A stretch of DNA of 37,816 nucleotides from Deltaproteobacteria bacterium (GTDB taxonomy: Bacteria > Myxococcota_A > UBA796 > SXON01). Location of the stretch: contig VGRQ01000004.1 of NCBI GenBank assembly GCA_016875315.1, positions 1 to 37,816 of the forward strand. The letters are read 5' to 3'. The stretch's first letter is position 1. Each line of letters opens with the position of its first letter. The notes below the pieces were generated by a model. It was not told the DNA's origin and did not search any database. It worked only from the letters and a program-made list of their open reading frames with translations. The position numbers and the translations under genes were made by a program. Shown here in pieces: positions 10,687 to 19,759 of this stretch.

Positions 10687-10764
10687 GGCCCTTGTAGCTC
10701 AGCTGGACAGAGCCGGGGATTTCTAATCCCCAGGTCGCAGGTTCGATCCCTGCCAAGGGCGCCA
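10687..10764 (+). tRNA. tRNA-Arg (anticodon TCT), CCA encoded
   Basis: GCCCTTG/CAAGGGC acceptor, GCTC/GAGC D stem, GGGGA-TTTCTAA-TCCCC anticodon arm, GCAGG-TTCGATC-CCTGC T arm, G-CCA. Confidence 0.95.
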
Positions 10765-10793
10765 CCTCGCCCGCCGTGGTTTAGAATCGCGGC

Positions 10794-11417
10794 ATGTGGA
10801 AAGTCGTCGCCGCCGTGGTTGCGCTGCTGGTCCTCGCCTGCGCGGGCGCGCTCGTGCTGGGTGGCTACGGGGGCTTCGAGTACTTCCGGCTGGAGAAGGT
10901 GGAGGCCGAGCAGGAGGCGGTGGCCGCGCGCATCGAGGCCGCCGACGAGGCCGCCGGTGGCCGCCAGGCGGCAGCCTGCGAGCTAGGCGAGGTGGCCTAC
11001 GCGGCCCGCGATTTCGGCCGGGCCATCACCCACCTCGACGAGTGCCTCGAGCAAGCGCCCGGCAACGCTGCCGCCCTGTTGATGCGCGGCAAGAGCTACG
11101 CCCAGCTCGAGCGCTACGAGCGGGCGGAGATCGACATCGCCCTCGCCGCCGAGATCGACGGCACCAGCGTGGAGGCGTGGAGGACCCTCGCGTGGACGCG
11201 CGTGCGCACCGGCGACGACCGGGGCGCGATCGAGGCCATCGACCGCTGGCTGGCGCTGGTGCCCGGGGCGGCCGAGGCCCTGCACATGCGCGCCGACTGC
11301 GCCTACCGCCTGGGCTCGATGCAGGAGGCCCTCCGCGACGCGGCGCGGGCCTGCGATCTGGGCGCCCAGGAGGGTTGCGCGTTGCAGGAACGGATCAGGA
11401 GTGCGGGGCGGAGATGA
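10794..11417 (+). CDS. Membrane-anchored tetratricopeptide-repeat protein
   Basis: N-terminal TM plus TPR helices (AITHLDECLEQAPGNAAALLMRGKSYAQLERYERAEIDI...). Confidence 0.75.
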   Translation: MWKVVAAVVALLVLACAGALVLGGYGGFEYFRLEKVEAEQEAVAARIEAADEAAGGRQAAACELGEVAYAARDFGRAITHLDECLEQAPGNAAALLMRGKSYAQLERYERAEIDIALAAEIDGTSVEAWRTLAWTRVRTGDDRGAIEAIDRWLALVPGAAEALHMRADCAYRLGSMQEALRDAARACDLGAQEGCALQERIRSAGRR

Positions 11418-11481
11418 CGGACCGCCCGTGCGACGCGGCCTAGTCCTGCTGGTGGCCTGCGCCGACGCTCGACCGGGGTCC

Positions 11482-11716
11482 GCGTCGGCAGCGGTCGCTG
11501 CTCGAATGCACAGCGTCGTGAGCAGTCGCTGCTTGAGTGCACACCGCGCGGCGGTCGCCTTCCCAGAGGCGCGCACCGGGTACGGGCGAATCTGCGTTTT
11601 CGCCAAGGCGAAGGAAGCGCGCCCCCCGGGGAAAGCGGCCGCGAGGCCTCTGCGTGTGCACTCAAGTGTTATCCGCTTACGACGATGTGCACTCAAGTGT
11701 CATCCGCTTACGACGA
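11482..11716. repeat. Composite inverted-repeat element: two 31-bp tandem units (11482-11512, 11513-11543) facing two inverted units (11655-11685, 11686-11716) around a 111-bp partly self-complementary core
   Basis: Right units TGTGCACTCAAGTGTYATCCGCTTACGACGA; reverse complements of left units share TGTGCAYTCRAG and (A/C)CGACG at identical spacing. Confidence 0.8.
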
Positions 11717-11934
11717 CCCCCCGGGGGCCGTCGGCGGCTCCCCCTTCGATGGCGCGGTCTGACTCCACCGCCGTGCTGTGCGGGCCAGGATCCAGCACCA
11801 GGTGACCCTGTCCCGAGCTGCGGCCCGCTCCACGCCACCGTGTCCCATCGCGACGGCATCGCGAGTGCAACCACGGTGAGGATCGCGAACAGCCCGAGGA
11901 TCGCGCCCAGCCCGGTCAAGAGTCGCCGTTTCAT
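11677..11934 (-). pseudogene. Probable 5' remnant of an exported/TM protein (SRPBCC-like N-terminus) whose 3' part is lost at the repeat element
   Basis: MKRRLLTGLGAILGLFAILTVVALAMPSRWDTVAWSGPQLG then low-complexity residues and a stop inside the repeats. Confidence 0.45.
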
Positions 11935-11974
11935 GGCTGCCCCCTGCCCGCCCGAGAGGCTAGGCTGCCGCCCG

Positions 11975-14380
11975 ATGTGGTTTGCCCTCCTCCTCGCCTG
12001 CACCGGCTGCACCCCCACCGACGACTACACCCGGCTCTACCACACCGAGTCGGTGGCGCCGTCGCTCAGCGCCGACGCGGTGGCGGCGCTTGAGCACATG
12101 GGGCCCACCATCATCGACCGCGGCGTCAACTTCGCGGCCTACACCCAGGCCGCCGAGCGCGTGGAGCTGTTGCTGTTCGACGACCCCGACGCCGCCGAGC
12201 CGATCCAGCGTTTCGAGATGGACCGCTTCGGCGACGTGTGGAACCTCTACGTGGAAGGCGTGGGCGAGGGACAACTCTACGGGCTGGTGGCCTGGGGGCC
12301 GAACTGGAGCTTCAGCGACGACTGGTACTGCGGCGGCCAGGACGGTTTCGTGTCGGATGTCGATAGCCAGGGCAACCGCTTCAACCCCAACAAGTTGCTC
12401 ACCGACCCCTGGGGCCGGGCGCTCACCCGCGACCACGACTGGGGCGCGGGCTCCGCCGGGAGCGGCGAGTCGCGACGCAACCAGTGTACCTGGGGCGCGG
12501 CGGCGAAGTCGATCGTGGTGGAGAGTGACTACGCCTGGAGCGACAACGAGGCGTCCTGGCGAGCCGGTCGCGCCGACAACACCCTCGACCACCACGACTG
12601 GACCGACCTCATCCTCTACGAGGTACACCCCAAGGGCTTCACCGCCAACGGGGTCACCGGCGTGGATCACCCCGGCACCTACCGGGGTATCGCCGAGCAC
12701 GCGGGCTACCTCGCCGACCTCGGGGTCACCGCCGTGGAGCTGCTCCCGGTACACGAGAAGCCGGCCGACGGGGGCTACTGGGGCTACAACAACATCAGCT
12801 TCTTCGCCCCGGAGCTCACCTACTCGGCCGACTACGAGTACGGGGCCGTGTACGCCGCCGTGCTCGACGAGTTCAAGTTCATGGTCGACGCGCTCCACCA
12901 GGAGGGCATCGAGGTGGTGGTCGACGTGGTGTACAACCACACCGGCGAGGGCGGCCTCTGGCGCGACAAGGTGTACACCGACGACTTCCTCACCGACGAG
13001 GAGGCGATGGTCGACGCCTACAACCTCGACACCACCGAGGCCGCCACCATCTACAACATGCGCGGGCTCGACAACAACGCCTACTACGCCCTGTCGGAAG
13101 ACAAGACCGGCTACTGGAACAACACCGGCGTGGGCAACCAGACCCGCCCCAACTACACCCCCGTGCGCCGCCTCATCATGGACAGCCTGCACTTCATGGT
13201 GGAGGAGCTGCACGTCGACGGCTTCCGTTTCGACCTCGCCGGCATCCTCGGCGAGAAAGACGGCGACTACAACAACTGGGACGACCCGGCGAACACGGTG
13301 CTGCAAGAGATCGTCGACGACGAGGTGCTGCTCGCGCACAACACCCGGATCATCGCCGAGCCCTGGACGGCGGGCGGCTACTACAGCTCCATCGGCGCCT
13401 TCCCGGCTTCGACGGTCGACAGCGCCGTGGGCTGGGGGGAATGGAACGCGAGCTTCCGCGACTGGTGGCGCGACATCGTCAACAACGACGACTGGACGCT
13501 CAACAGCGCCGAGAACAGCATCGACGGCGGCGGGGTGATCACCGGATCCGAGCTGCGCTATGGCTGGAACCGGCGCCCGTACCACAGCACCAACTTCGTC
13601 ACCTGTCACGACGGCTTCACCATGTACGACCTGTTGTCGTACGACGAGAAGCAAAACTTCTGCGGCCCGCTCAACCCCACCTGTTGCGACGATCCCACGT
13701 CGAGCTGGTGCGAGACCGACAGCGGCGAGAGCAACAATCGTTCGCGCGACTGGGGGCAGGACGCCGAGGAGTTCAAGCGCCAGTTGATGCGCAACTTCTA
13801 CGTGGCGATGATGGTTTCGCAGGGCACGCCGATGCTCTACGGCGGCGACGAGTGGCTGCGCACGCAGTATGGCAACAACAACGCCTACAGTACCGCTGCC
13901 GACAACGAGTGGAACTGGTTCCGCTGGGGCGAGTGGCAGAGCCACGACGAGCGCTGGCGCATGATGGACTTCGTGTCGAAGATGACGCGCTTCCGCCTCG
14001 ATCGTACCTATGCCTTCTCCCCCAGCGAGTACGGCGGCGCCATGCCCCTGGCCTGGAAGAACGCGACCAACGACGGCGATCCGGACTGGGGTGGGCGTCA
14101 CCTGATGGTACACTGGCACGACGATGGCTCGGTCGGAAAGCCCGAGCTCCTGATGTTACTCAACATGGAACGCGGGGATGTCAGCTACACGCTCCCCGAG
14201 GGACGCGCCTGGGCCCGGGTGATCGACACCCAGCAATACTTCGACACTGACGAGTACGTGGCCACCGAGGGCCTCGACAGCCGCGCCAGCGCCAACTACT
14301 TCAACCCGGCCACGGCGATCACCGGCGGCAGCTACACCGTGCCCTCCACCAGCATCGTGATCCTCGAGGAAGCCGAATGA
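11975..14380 (+). CDS. GH13 lipoprotein, glycogen-debranching/isoamylase (GlgX)-like, with N-terminal CBM48-like domain
   Basis: Lipobox-like LLLACTGC; GH13 motifs VVVDVVYNHT, VDGFRFDLAG, IIAEPWTAGG, FVTCHDGFTMYDLLSY, GTPMLYGGDEW. Confidence 0.9.
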   Translation: MWFALLLACTGCTPTDDYTRLYHTESVAPSLSADAVAALEHMGPTIIDRGVNFAAYTQAAERVELLLFDDPDAAEPIQRFEMDRFGDVWNLYVEGVGEGQLYGLVAWGPNWSFSDDWYCGGQDGFVSDVDSQGNRFNPNKLLTDPWGRALTRDHDWGAGSAGSGESRRNQCTWGAAAKSIVVESDYAWSDNEASWRAGRADNTLDHHDWTDLILYEVHPKGFTANGVTGVDHPGTYRGIAEHAGYLADLGVTAVELLPVHEKPADGGYWGYNNISFFAPELTYSADYEYGAVYAAVLDEFKFMVDALHQEGIEVVVDVVYNHTGEGGLWRDKVYTDDFLTDEEAMVDAYNLDTTEAATIYNMRGLDNNAYYALSEDKTGYWNNTGVGNQTRPNYTPVRRLIMDSLHFMVEELHVDGFRFDLAGILGEKDGDYNNWDDPANTVLQEIVDDEVLLAHNTRIIAEPWTAGGYYSSIGAFPASTVDSAVGWGEWNASFRDWWRDIVNNDDWTLNSAENSIDGGGVITGSELRYGWNRRPYHSTNFVTCHDGFTMYDLLSYDEKQNFCGPLNPTCCDDPTSSWCETDSGESNNRSRDWGQDAEEFKRQLMRNFYVAMMVSQGTPMLYGGDEWLRTQYGNNNAYSTAADNEWNWFRWGEWQSHDERWRMMDFVSKMTRFRLDRTYAFSPSEYGGAMPLAWKNATNDGDPDWGGRHLMVHWHDDGSVGKPELLMLLNMERGDVSYTLPEGRAWARVIDTQQYFDTDEYVATEGLDSRASANYFNPATAITGGSYTVPSTSIVILEEAE

Positions 14381-15816
14381 TCCTGCTGGCGAGCGCGGCG
14401 CTGGCCGCCGACGTGGGTGGCTACCTGCGGGTGATGACCCGCCCGGACTTCGAGGGCGGCGACGGGCGCCTCGGCTACTGGAACCTCTACGGGCGCCTGC
14501 TCAACGAGGGGCCCTACGCGGCGCTGGAGCTGCGCCAGTCGGTGCTCGACCCGGTGCCCGGGAGCACCCAGCCCTGGACCGATCTCCACGCGAAGATCGA
14601 GGGCGGCACCGTCCAGAACGCCGACAGCGGGGGCGGCTCGCTGGCCTACCTTCGCCTGTCGCAGCTCTACGTGCAGGCCGGCAACGTGGGCCTGCGCGAC
14701 ACCACCTGGCGCCTCGGCACGCTGGAGTCGAACTTCGGCGACCTCGGCCTCTACGACATGCGGCCGGCGCAGGTGCTCTTCGACACGGTGGGCGCCCAGG
14801 CCCGCTACCAGACGCGCGCGCTGGAGCTCACCGCCGGCGCGGGCGACGCCGGCTTCAACCTCAAGGGCAGCGAGTACAACACCGTGCTCTCGGCCGGGGC
14901 CACGGCCCGGGTGAACATCGCGGGCAAGCTCGAGCTCGGCGTGGGCGGGCAGGGCTACTACGAGCCCGAGGTGGTGGGCAATCGTTACGCGCCCCACGAC
15001 ACGCCGGGTGTCAGCTACGAGGACTACCTCCGGGGCGAGGTGGTGCAGGCCTACCTCGACGAGAACCCGGGGCAGCTGGCCGACTTCCCCTCGCCGGCCG
15101 CCACCGACGCTTCCTCGTGGAAGATGGTGGGCTACCTTGGCTTCGGCAAGCTCGGTCCCCTGCGGTGGAACAGCCTCTACGCCAGCTACGCCCAGCTCCA
15201 CCCGGACAACTTCACCAGCGAGACGGTCGACGGCGAGACGGTCGACATCTACATCACCTCGCTCACCGACGAGCGCACGGCGCTCCTGGTGGGCGACGAG
15301 ATGCAGTGGCAGCTCGTCCCCGGGCGCTACGACGTGGTGCTCGCCGGGCTGTACGGCGTCCACCAGGACGGCGACAACGACCTCGCCCCCTCCGACCACG
15401 ACCGCACCTACATGTCGGCCGTGCTCCGCAACCAGGTGTACCTCTCGCCGGTGGTGCACCTCCTCGTGGAGGGCAGCGTGGCACAGGAGGTGTCGCACAA
15501 CGGCAACGCCTACCGCAACCACGTCGATAGCCTCTTCGAGAACACCGGGGGCAAGGCCGACAGCGAGGGCCTGGAGTACGGCGACAGCGACACTCGCTTC
15601 ACCTGGCAGGCCAAGGGCGGCGTGGTGCTCAACCCGCTCGGTCCGGGCATCTACACCCGTCCCTCGCTTCGATTGTTGTACGGGCTCCAGTACAGCACCC
15701 AGAACAACGCCTTCGGCAACAGCTTCGTCGAGTCGCTCGACGAGTACAACGACTTCGGCAACGTGGAGCGGCACTACCACAGCGTGCTGGCCCTGGAGAC
15801 GGAAGCATGGTTCTAG
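14377..15816 (+). CDS. Candidate outer-membrane beta-barrel (porin-like) protein
   Basis: ATGA coupling with the GH13 gene, short signal MILLASAALAA, alternating aromatic strands, C-terminal Phe (ALETEAWF). Confidence 0.6.
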   Translation: MILLASAALAADVGGYLRVMTRPDFEGGDGRLGYWNLYGRLLNEGPYAALELRQSVLDPVPGSTQPWTDLHAKIEGGTVQNADSGGGSLAYLRLSQLYVQAGNVGLRDTTWRLGTLESNFGDLGLYDMRPAQVLFDTVGAQARYQTRALELTAGAGDAGFNLKGSEYNTVLSAGATARVNIAGKLELGVGGQGYYEPEVVGNRYAPHDTPGVSYEDYLRGEVVQAYLDENPGQLADFPSPAATDASSWKMVGYLGFGKLGPLRWNSLYASYAQLHPDNFTSETVDGETVDIYITSLTDERTALLVGDEMQWQLVPGRYDVVLAGLYGVHQDGDNDLAPSDHDRTYMSAVLRNQVYLSPVVHLLVEGSVAQEVSHNGNAYRNHVDSLFENTGGKADSEGLEYGDSDTRFTWQAKGGVVLNPLGPGIYTRPSLRLLYGLQYSTQNNAFGNSFVESLDEYNDFGNVERHYHSVLALETEAWF

Positions 15817-16319
15817 GGCTATTGTTCGCGTGTATCAAGCCGACTCCGACGGCCACCGCCGAGGCGGTGCCGGTGGCGGTGGCCACCTTGATGCTCCCGG
15901 TGTCGGGCGAGGCGAGCGCGGCGCCGCCGGACTTCGAGATGGGCCTCGCCCCGGTGCTCAACGCTCACGGCACCATCCCCACCTTCAGCACCAGCGCCGT
16001 GGAAGCGGGGCGCCTCGCCGCCCGGGGCGACACCGCCCAGCGCATGGCGGTGCTTCGCGAGGTGTACCCGGGCGCCATCCTCCTGGTGGAGACGGAGCCC
16101 AGCTACTACTCCGAGATGAACGGGCAGTACCGCTGGACCGTGGGGGTGACGCTCACGATCACCGAGGGCAACGCGCCGCCGGTCGCGGCCGAGTTCGACG
16201 TGCCGGTCTTCCTCGCCTACCACCACGAGCGCGAGGCCGAGGCGGTGGCCGCCGCGACGCCGGTAGTGTCGCGACGCGTGGGACAGTTGCTCGACACGTG
16301 GATCGCCGGGCGAGAGTAA
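15807..16319 (+). CDS. Small lipoprotein, unknown function
   Basis: MVLGLLFAC lipobox-like start overlapping the upstream gene by 10 nt. Confidence 0.6.
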   Translation: MVLGLLFACIKPTPTATAEAVPVAVATLMLPVSGEASAAPPDFEMGLAPVLNAHGTIPTFSTSAVEAGRLAARGDTAQRMAVLREVYPGAILLVETEPSYYSEMNGQYRWTVGVTLTITEGNAPPVAAEFDVPVFLAYHHEREAEAVAAATPVVSRRVGQLLDTWIAGRE

Positions 16320-16883
16320 CTACACCCGGCCAAACAACCGCGTGATGTCGATCTCCACCGCGTGGAACGGCGGTAGCGGGGCCAGCTCGCCGTCGCCGGC
16401 CGCGCCCTGGGCCACCCAGAGACCGTCGCGATTGACGAAGGACTCCACGACGCGCGCCTCCGGATCGGCGGCCCAGAACCAGCCCACGCCGTGCTGGGCG
16501 TAGAGTGGGCGCTTGCGGAGCACGTCGTGACTCGCGGTGGAGGCCGAGCGAATCTCGCACACCCAGTCGGGCACGAGGTCGACCGGGCGGTCTTCGGGCA
16601 ACTGCCGCATGCGTTCCCGCCGCCAGCCCACCACGTCCGGCCGGACCGTGTCGTGCATTGAGAAGCGGACGTCGGTATCGACGAGGATCCACCAGCCACC
16701 GGGCTCGTCGTCCTGGTCGAACGGGCCGCCCACGTAGCGACCGAAGGCGGCCTGCACCCGCTGGTGGCGCGGCCGGGGGCTGGCGTGTTCGTAGAGCACG
16801 CCGGCGATCACCTCCGCCCGCGCGTCGGGCGGCAACCGGAGGATGTCGTCGTAGGTGGCGAGCTTGCGAGGGGGCTGGGCCAC
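16320..16883 (-). CDS. Uma2-family (DUF820, restriction-endonuclease-like fold) protein
   Basis: PPDARAEVIAGVLYEHASPRPRHQ, VRPDVVGWRRERM, PDWVCEIRSAST match the Uma2 pattern; GTG start. Confidence 0.85.
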   Translation of the reverse strand: MAQPPRKLATYDDILRLPPDARAEVIAGVLYEHASPRPRHQRVQAAFGRYVGGPFDQDDEPGGWWILVDTDVRFSMHDTVRPDVVGWRRERMRQLPEDRPVDLVPDWVCEIRSASTASHDVLRKRPLYAQHGVGWFWAADPEARVVESFVNRDGLWVAQGAAGDGELAPLPPFHAVEIDITRLFGRV

Positions 16884-16928
16884 GCCGCGATCATACCCGC
16901 CACGCTCGCCGCGCTACAAGGCAAGCCC

Positions 16929-18431
16929 GTGATCTACTTCCTCCTCGTCGATCGCTTCGCCAACGGCAACCCCGCCAACGATGGCGCCATCGACCTCGCC
17001 GACCCGCAGGCCTTCCACGGGGGCGACCTCGCGGGACTGACCGCGAAGCTCGACTACCTGCGCGACCTGGGGGTGGACACCCTCTGGCTCGGGCCGATCA
17101 CCCAGATGCGAACCGAGAAGTTCTTCCAGTGGGGCGCCTACCACGGCTACTGGCTCGACGACCCGGTGGCGCTGGAGCCCCGGTTCGGCACGCTCGACGA
17201 GCTGGCGACGCTGCGCCGTGAGGCCGAGGCGCGTGGCATCGGGCTGGTGCTCGACACCGTGTACAACCACGTGGCACCCGATCACGGGCTCGTGGCCCAG
17301 CATCCCGAGTGGTTTCACGCGCCGGGCAAGATCACCGACTGGAACGACCCCGGCCAGTTGCAGCGGGGCTGGGTACACGGGCTCCCCGACCTCGACCAGG
17401 ACAACCCCGAGGTACGCGGCTGGCTGGAAGCCGCCACCGACCTGTGGATCGAGCGCGCGGGCCCCGTGGCCCTGCGCCTCGACGCCGTGCGTCACATGGC
17501 GCCCGAGTTCGTGCGCGCCATGGGCGACCGGGCGCGGGCGCGCGGCGTGCAGACCTGGGGCGAGGTGTTCGACGGCAACGTGGCCGCCGTGCTCGACACC
17601 CGCGAGAAGGCCGGGCTCGACCGGGTGTTCGACTACCCGCTCTTCTACGCGCTCCGCGACGTGGCCTGCGGCGACGCGCCGCCTGCCGTGCTCGCCGCCG
17701 CCCTCGACCGGAGCAACGGCGTGCCCGGCGACACATGGCTCAGCTTCGTGGACAATCACGACACGCCGCGCATCCAGAGCGCCTGCAACGGCGACGCCTG
17801 GGCCGCCGAGGCCGCGATCCAGCTCCTGTTCAGTTTGCGGGGCCAGCCCGTCATCACCTGGGGCACCGAGTACCTGCCACTGGGCGCCGAGGAACCCGGC
17901 AATCGCGCCGACATGCGCTGGGACTCGCTCGATCGCGAGCGGGTGGCGTGGCTCGGCACGCTGGCCCGCGGGCGGCGCGAGAGCGAGGCCCTGTCGCGCG
18001 GCGACAGCCGAGTCATCGCCGTGGGCCAGGACTTCGTCGCCTGGGAGCGAGTGGCGGGTCGCGACCGCCGCTGGGTGGTCTACAACGAGGGGCCGGCGCC
18101 GGTGGAGATCGGGGGTGTCAGCTTCGACGGGCGCTCGGTCACCGCGTGGAACCCCGGGACCCACCGGGCGCCCCGAGTGCCCGCTGGCACCACCCGCTTC
18201 CGATCGGGCACCACGCTTCCCCCGGGCGACCGGCTAGTGGTGGTGGGCGACGCGCCGGAGCTGGGGAGCTGGGACCCGTCCCGGGGCGTGCCGGTGCCGG
18301 GCAAGGTGGCACTGGAAGCCGAGGTTTACCTCTACAAGACCGTGGTGATCCACGCCGACGGGCGCCCGCCCACCTGGAGCGAAGGGGACAACCGGTGGCT
18401 GGTGGGGGGAGGCGGGATGGTGAGGTTGTAG
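16929..18431 (+). CDS. GH13 alpha-amylase-family enzyme with C-terminal CBM20-like starch-binding domain
   Basis: GLVLDTVYNHV, ALRLDAVRHM, TWGEVFDG, FVDNHDTPR; C-terminus VVVGDAPELGSWDPSRGVPV...PTWSEGDNRW; GTG start inferred. Confidence 0.87.
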   Translation: MIYFLLVDRFANGNPANDGAIDLADPQAFHGGDLAGLTAKLDYLRDLGVDTLWLGPITQMRTEKFFQWGAYHGYWLDDPVALEPRFGTLDELATLRREAEARGIGLVLDTVYNHVAPDHGLVAQHPEWFHAPGKITDWNDPGQLQRGWVHGLPDLDQDNPEVRGWLEAATDLWIERAGPVALRLDAVRHMAPEFVRAMGDRARARGVQTWGEVFDGNVAAVLDTREKAGLDRVFDYPLFYALRDVACGDAPPAVLAAALDRSNGVPGDTWLSFVDNHDTPRIQSACNGDAWAAEAAIQLLFSLRGQPVITWGTEYLPLGAEEPGNRADMRWDSLDRERVAWLGTLARGRRESEALSRGDSRVIAVGQDFVAWERVAGRDRRWVVYNEGPAPVEIGGVSFDGRSVTAWNPGTHRAPRVPAGTTRFRSGTTLPPGDRLVVVGDAPELGSWDPSRGVPVPGKVALEAEVYLYKTVVIHADGRPPTWSEGDNRWLVGGGGMVRL

Positions 18432-18617
18432 GGGGTGGGTTCAGCCAGAGGTTCTACACGCCGACCGAGGGCGCGCCGGGTTGGATCAAGATCAAGCTTG
18501 ATTGTGCATCACCGTCGACGTGCGCGGCGCTCGATTCGACGACGGTGGCCTGTTTCGCTGCTCCCGTACCGACGTGTGCTGGGGGGCTCGCCGTCACCGA
18601 GCGCCGACTGCGAGTCC

Positions 18618-18646
18618 TTGCCACGATCTGCACACGCGAGTATGCT
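18618..18646 (+). promoter_or_regulatory. Candidate promoter TTGCCA-17nt-TATGCT for the first TA module
   Basis: -35/-10-like boxes with 17-nt spacer; predicted TSS falls on or next to the ATG at 18653. Confidence 0.5.
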
Positions 18647-18652
18647 CTTTGT

Positions 18653-18952
18653 ATGAACGCCAAGCGCCGACTCTCCGCTTCCGTGGATGCCGATCTGCTC
18701 CGGGCTGCCGAGGCTGCCGTTTCTGGGGGCGATGCCGACAGCGTGAGCGCCTGGGTGAACGCGGCGCTCCGTCTCAAGCTCACGCACGACGCCCGGCTGG
18801 CCGCGCTATCAAGCTTCATTCGCGAGTACGAGGCGGAGAATGGTGAGATCACCGCCGAGGAGATTCGGCAGGCCGGACGGCGCGCGAGCGCCACCGCGAT
18901 CCCGGTTCGCGGGCCGAGCGCGACGAGCGGCTCCCGGAGCGTCCCCCGTTGA
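18653..18952 (+). CDS. VapB-like antitoxin (RHH type)
   Basis: MNAKRRLSASVDADLLRAAEAAVSGGDADSVSAWVNAALRLKL; overlaps the downstream PIN gene by 4 nt. Confidence 0.75.
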   Translation: MNAKRRLSASVDADLLRAAEAAVSGGDADSVSAWVNAALRLKLTHDARLAALSSFIREYEAENGEITAEEIRQAGRRASATAIPVRGPSATSGSRSVPR

Positions 18953-19329
18953 GCCTGGTGCTCGACGCTGGCGCCCTCGTCGCGATTGAGCGTGCGGATC
19001 GCGGCGTACTCGCCTTGCTGAAGCGGGAGTTGCTCGCCGGGCGAGCCCCGGTGACGCACGGCGGTGTGGTTGGGCAGGTGTGGCGGAGCGGGAGCGGTCG
19101 GCAGGCCAACCTCGCGAGGCTGCTGCGAGGCGTCGAAGTCCGCGCGCTCGATGGCCCGCTCGGGTGCCGAGCGGGCGAACTCCTCGGCATCGCCGGAGAG
19201 GACGACGTGATCGATGCGGCGGTGGCGTTGCTCGCGCTCGACGGGGACATGATCCTCACTTCCGATCCAGGCGATCTCGCCGCGCTCGTGGCCGCCGCTG
19301 GAACGCACGCGGACATCGTCCCGGTATAA
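18949..19329 (+). CDS. PIN-domain (VapC-like) toxin
   Basis: LVLDAGALVAIERAD, AGELLGIAGEDDVIDAAVALLA, ILTSDPGDLAAL; TTG start overlapping the antitoxin stop. Confidence 0.85.
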   Translation: MSLVLDAGALVAIERADRGVLALLKRELLAGRAPVTHGGVVGQVWRSGSGRQANLARLLRGVEVRALDGPLGCRAGELLGIAGEDDVIDAAVALLALDGDMILTSDPGDLAALVAAAGTHADIVPV

Positions 19330-19504
19330 TCAGGCCTTGGCCCGCGCCTCGGGTGCACCGGTTTGTCCTTCACCTCCGCCGCTTGGCAGGGATCGTAACC
19401 GTTACGCAAAGCGAAACTATTTCACGAGTTCTACAGGCCTACCGTACCTCCTGGTCACCGACCGCGTTCGGGACGAGCGCGCCGATCGCGGCTATGCTCA
19501 TGGC

Positions 19505-19759
19505 ATGACCGCGTCGCCGCTCGCCCAGAAGGTCCTCTCCCTCCCGTACGACGAGCGGGAGCGTCTGCTCGCCGAACTAATCGACAGCCTCCACGACGGG
19601 AACACGGGGGAGGTCGTCCAGGGCGACGCCTGGGATCGTTCGTGGGCCGCCGAGTTGGACGCCCGCCTGAGCGGCGTCGAGGATGGGACCGTGGCGACCG
19701 TGCCCGCCGACCAGGTGCTCGCGGAGATGCGGGCGGGCATCCTGCCTGCTCGCCGTTGA
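19505..19759 (+). CDS. Addiction-module antitoxin (PF09720/TIGR02574-like)
   Basis: LAQKVLSLPYDERERLLAELIDSLH...WDRSWAAELDARLSGVEDGTVATVPADQVLAEMR. Confidence 0.85.
   Translation: MTASPLAQKVLSLPYDERERLLAELIDSLHDGNTGEVVQGDAWDRSWAAELDARLSGVEDGTVATVPADQVLAEMRAGILPARR

Noticed and set aside
10220-10765. Minus-strand ORF MAPLAGIEPATWGLEIPGSVQLSYKG...
   Set aside because: Reading of the tRNA-Arg antisense fused to an out-of-frame MopE-like gene; classic false ORF over tRNA genes
11482-11716. Integron attC interpretation of the inverted element
   Set aside because: No RYYYAAC/GTTRRRY core pair at the ends and no cassette or integrase nearby
11960-14119. 719-aa antisense ORF (and similar long ORFs such as 2747-4972, 20787-22301, 22466-24688, 25763-28012)
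   Set aside because: Low-complexity H/V/R/A-rich translations opposite well-supported genes; expected shadow ORFs at high GC
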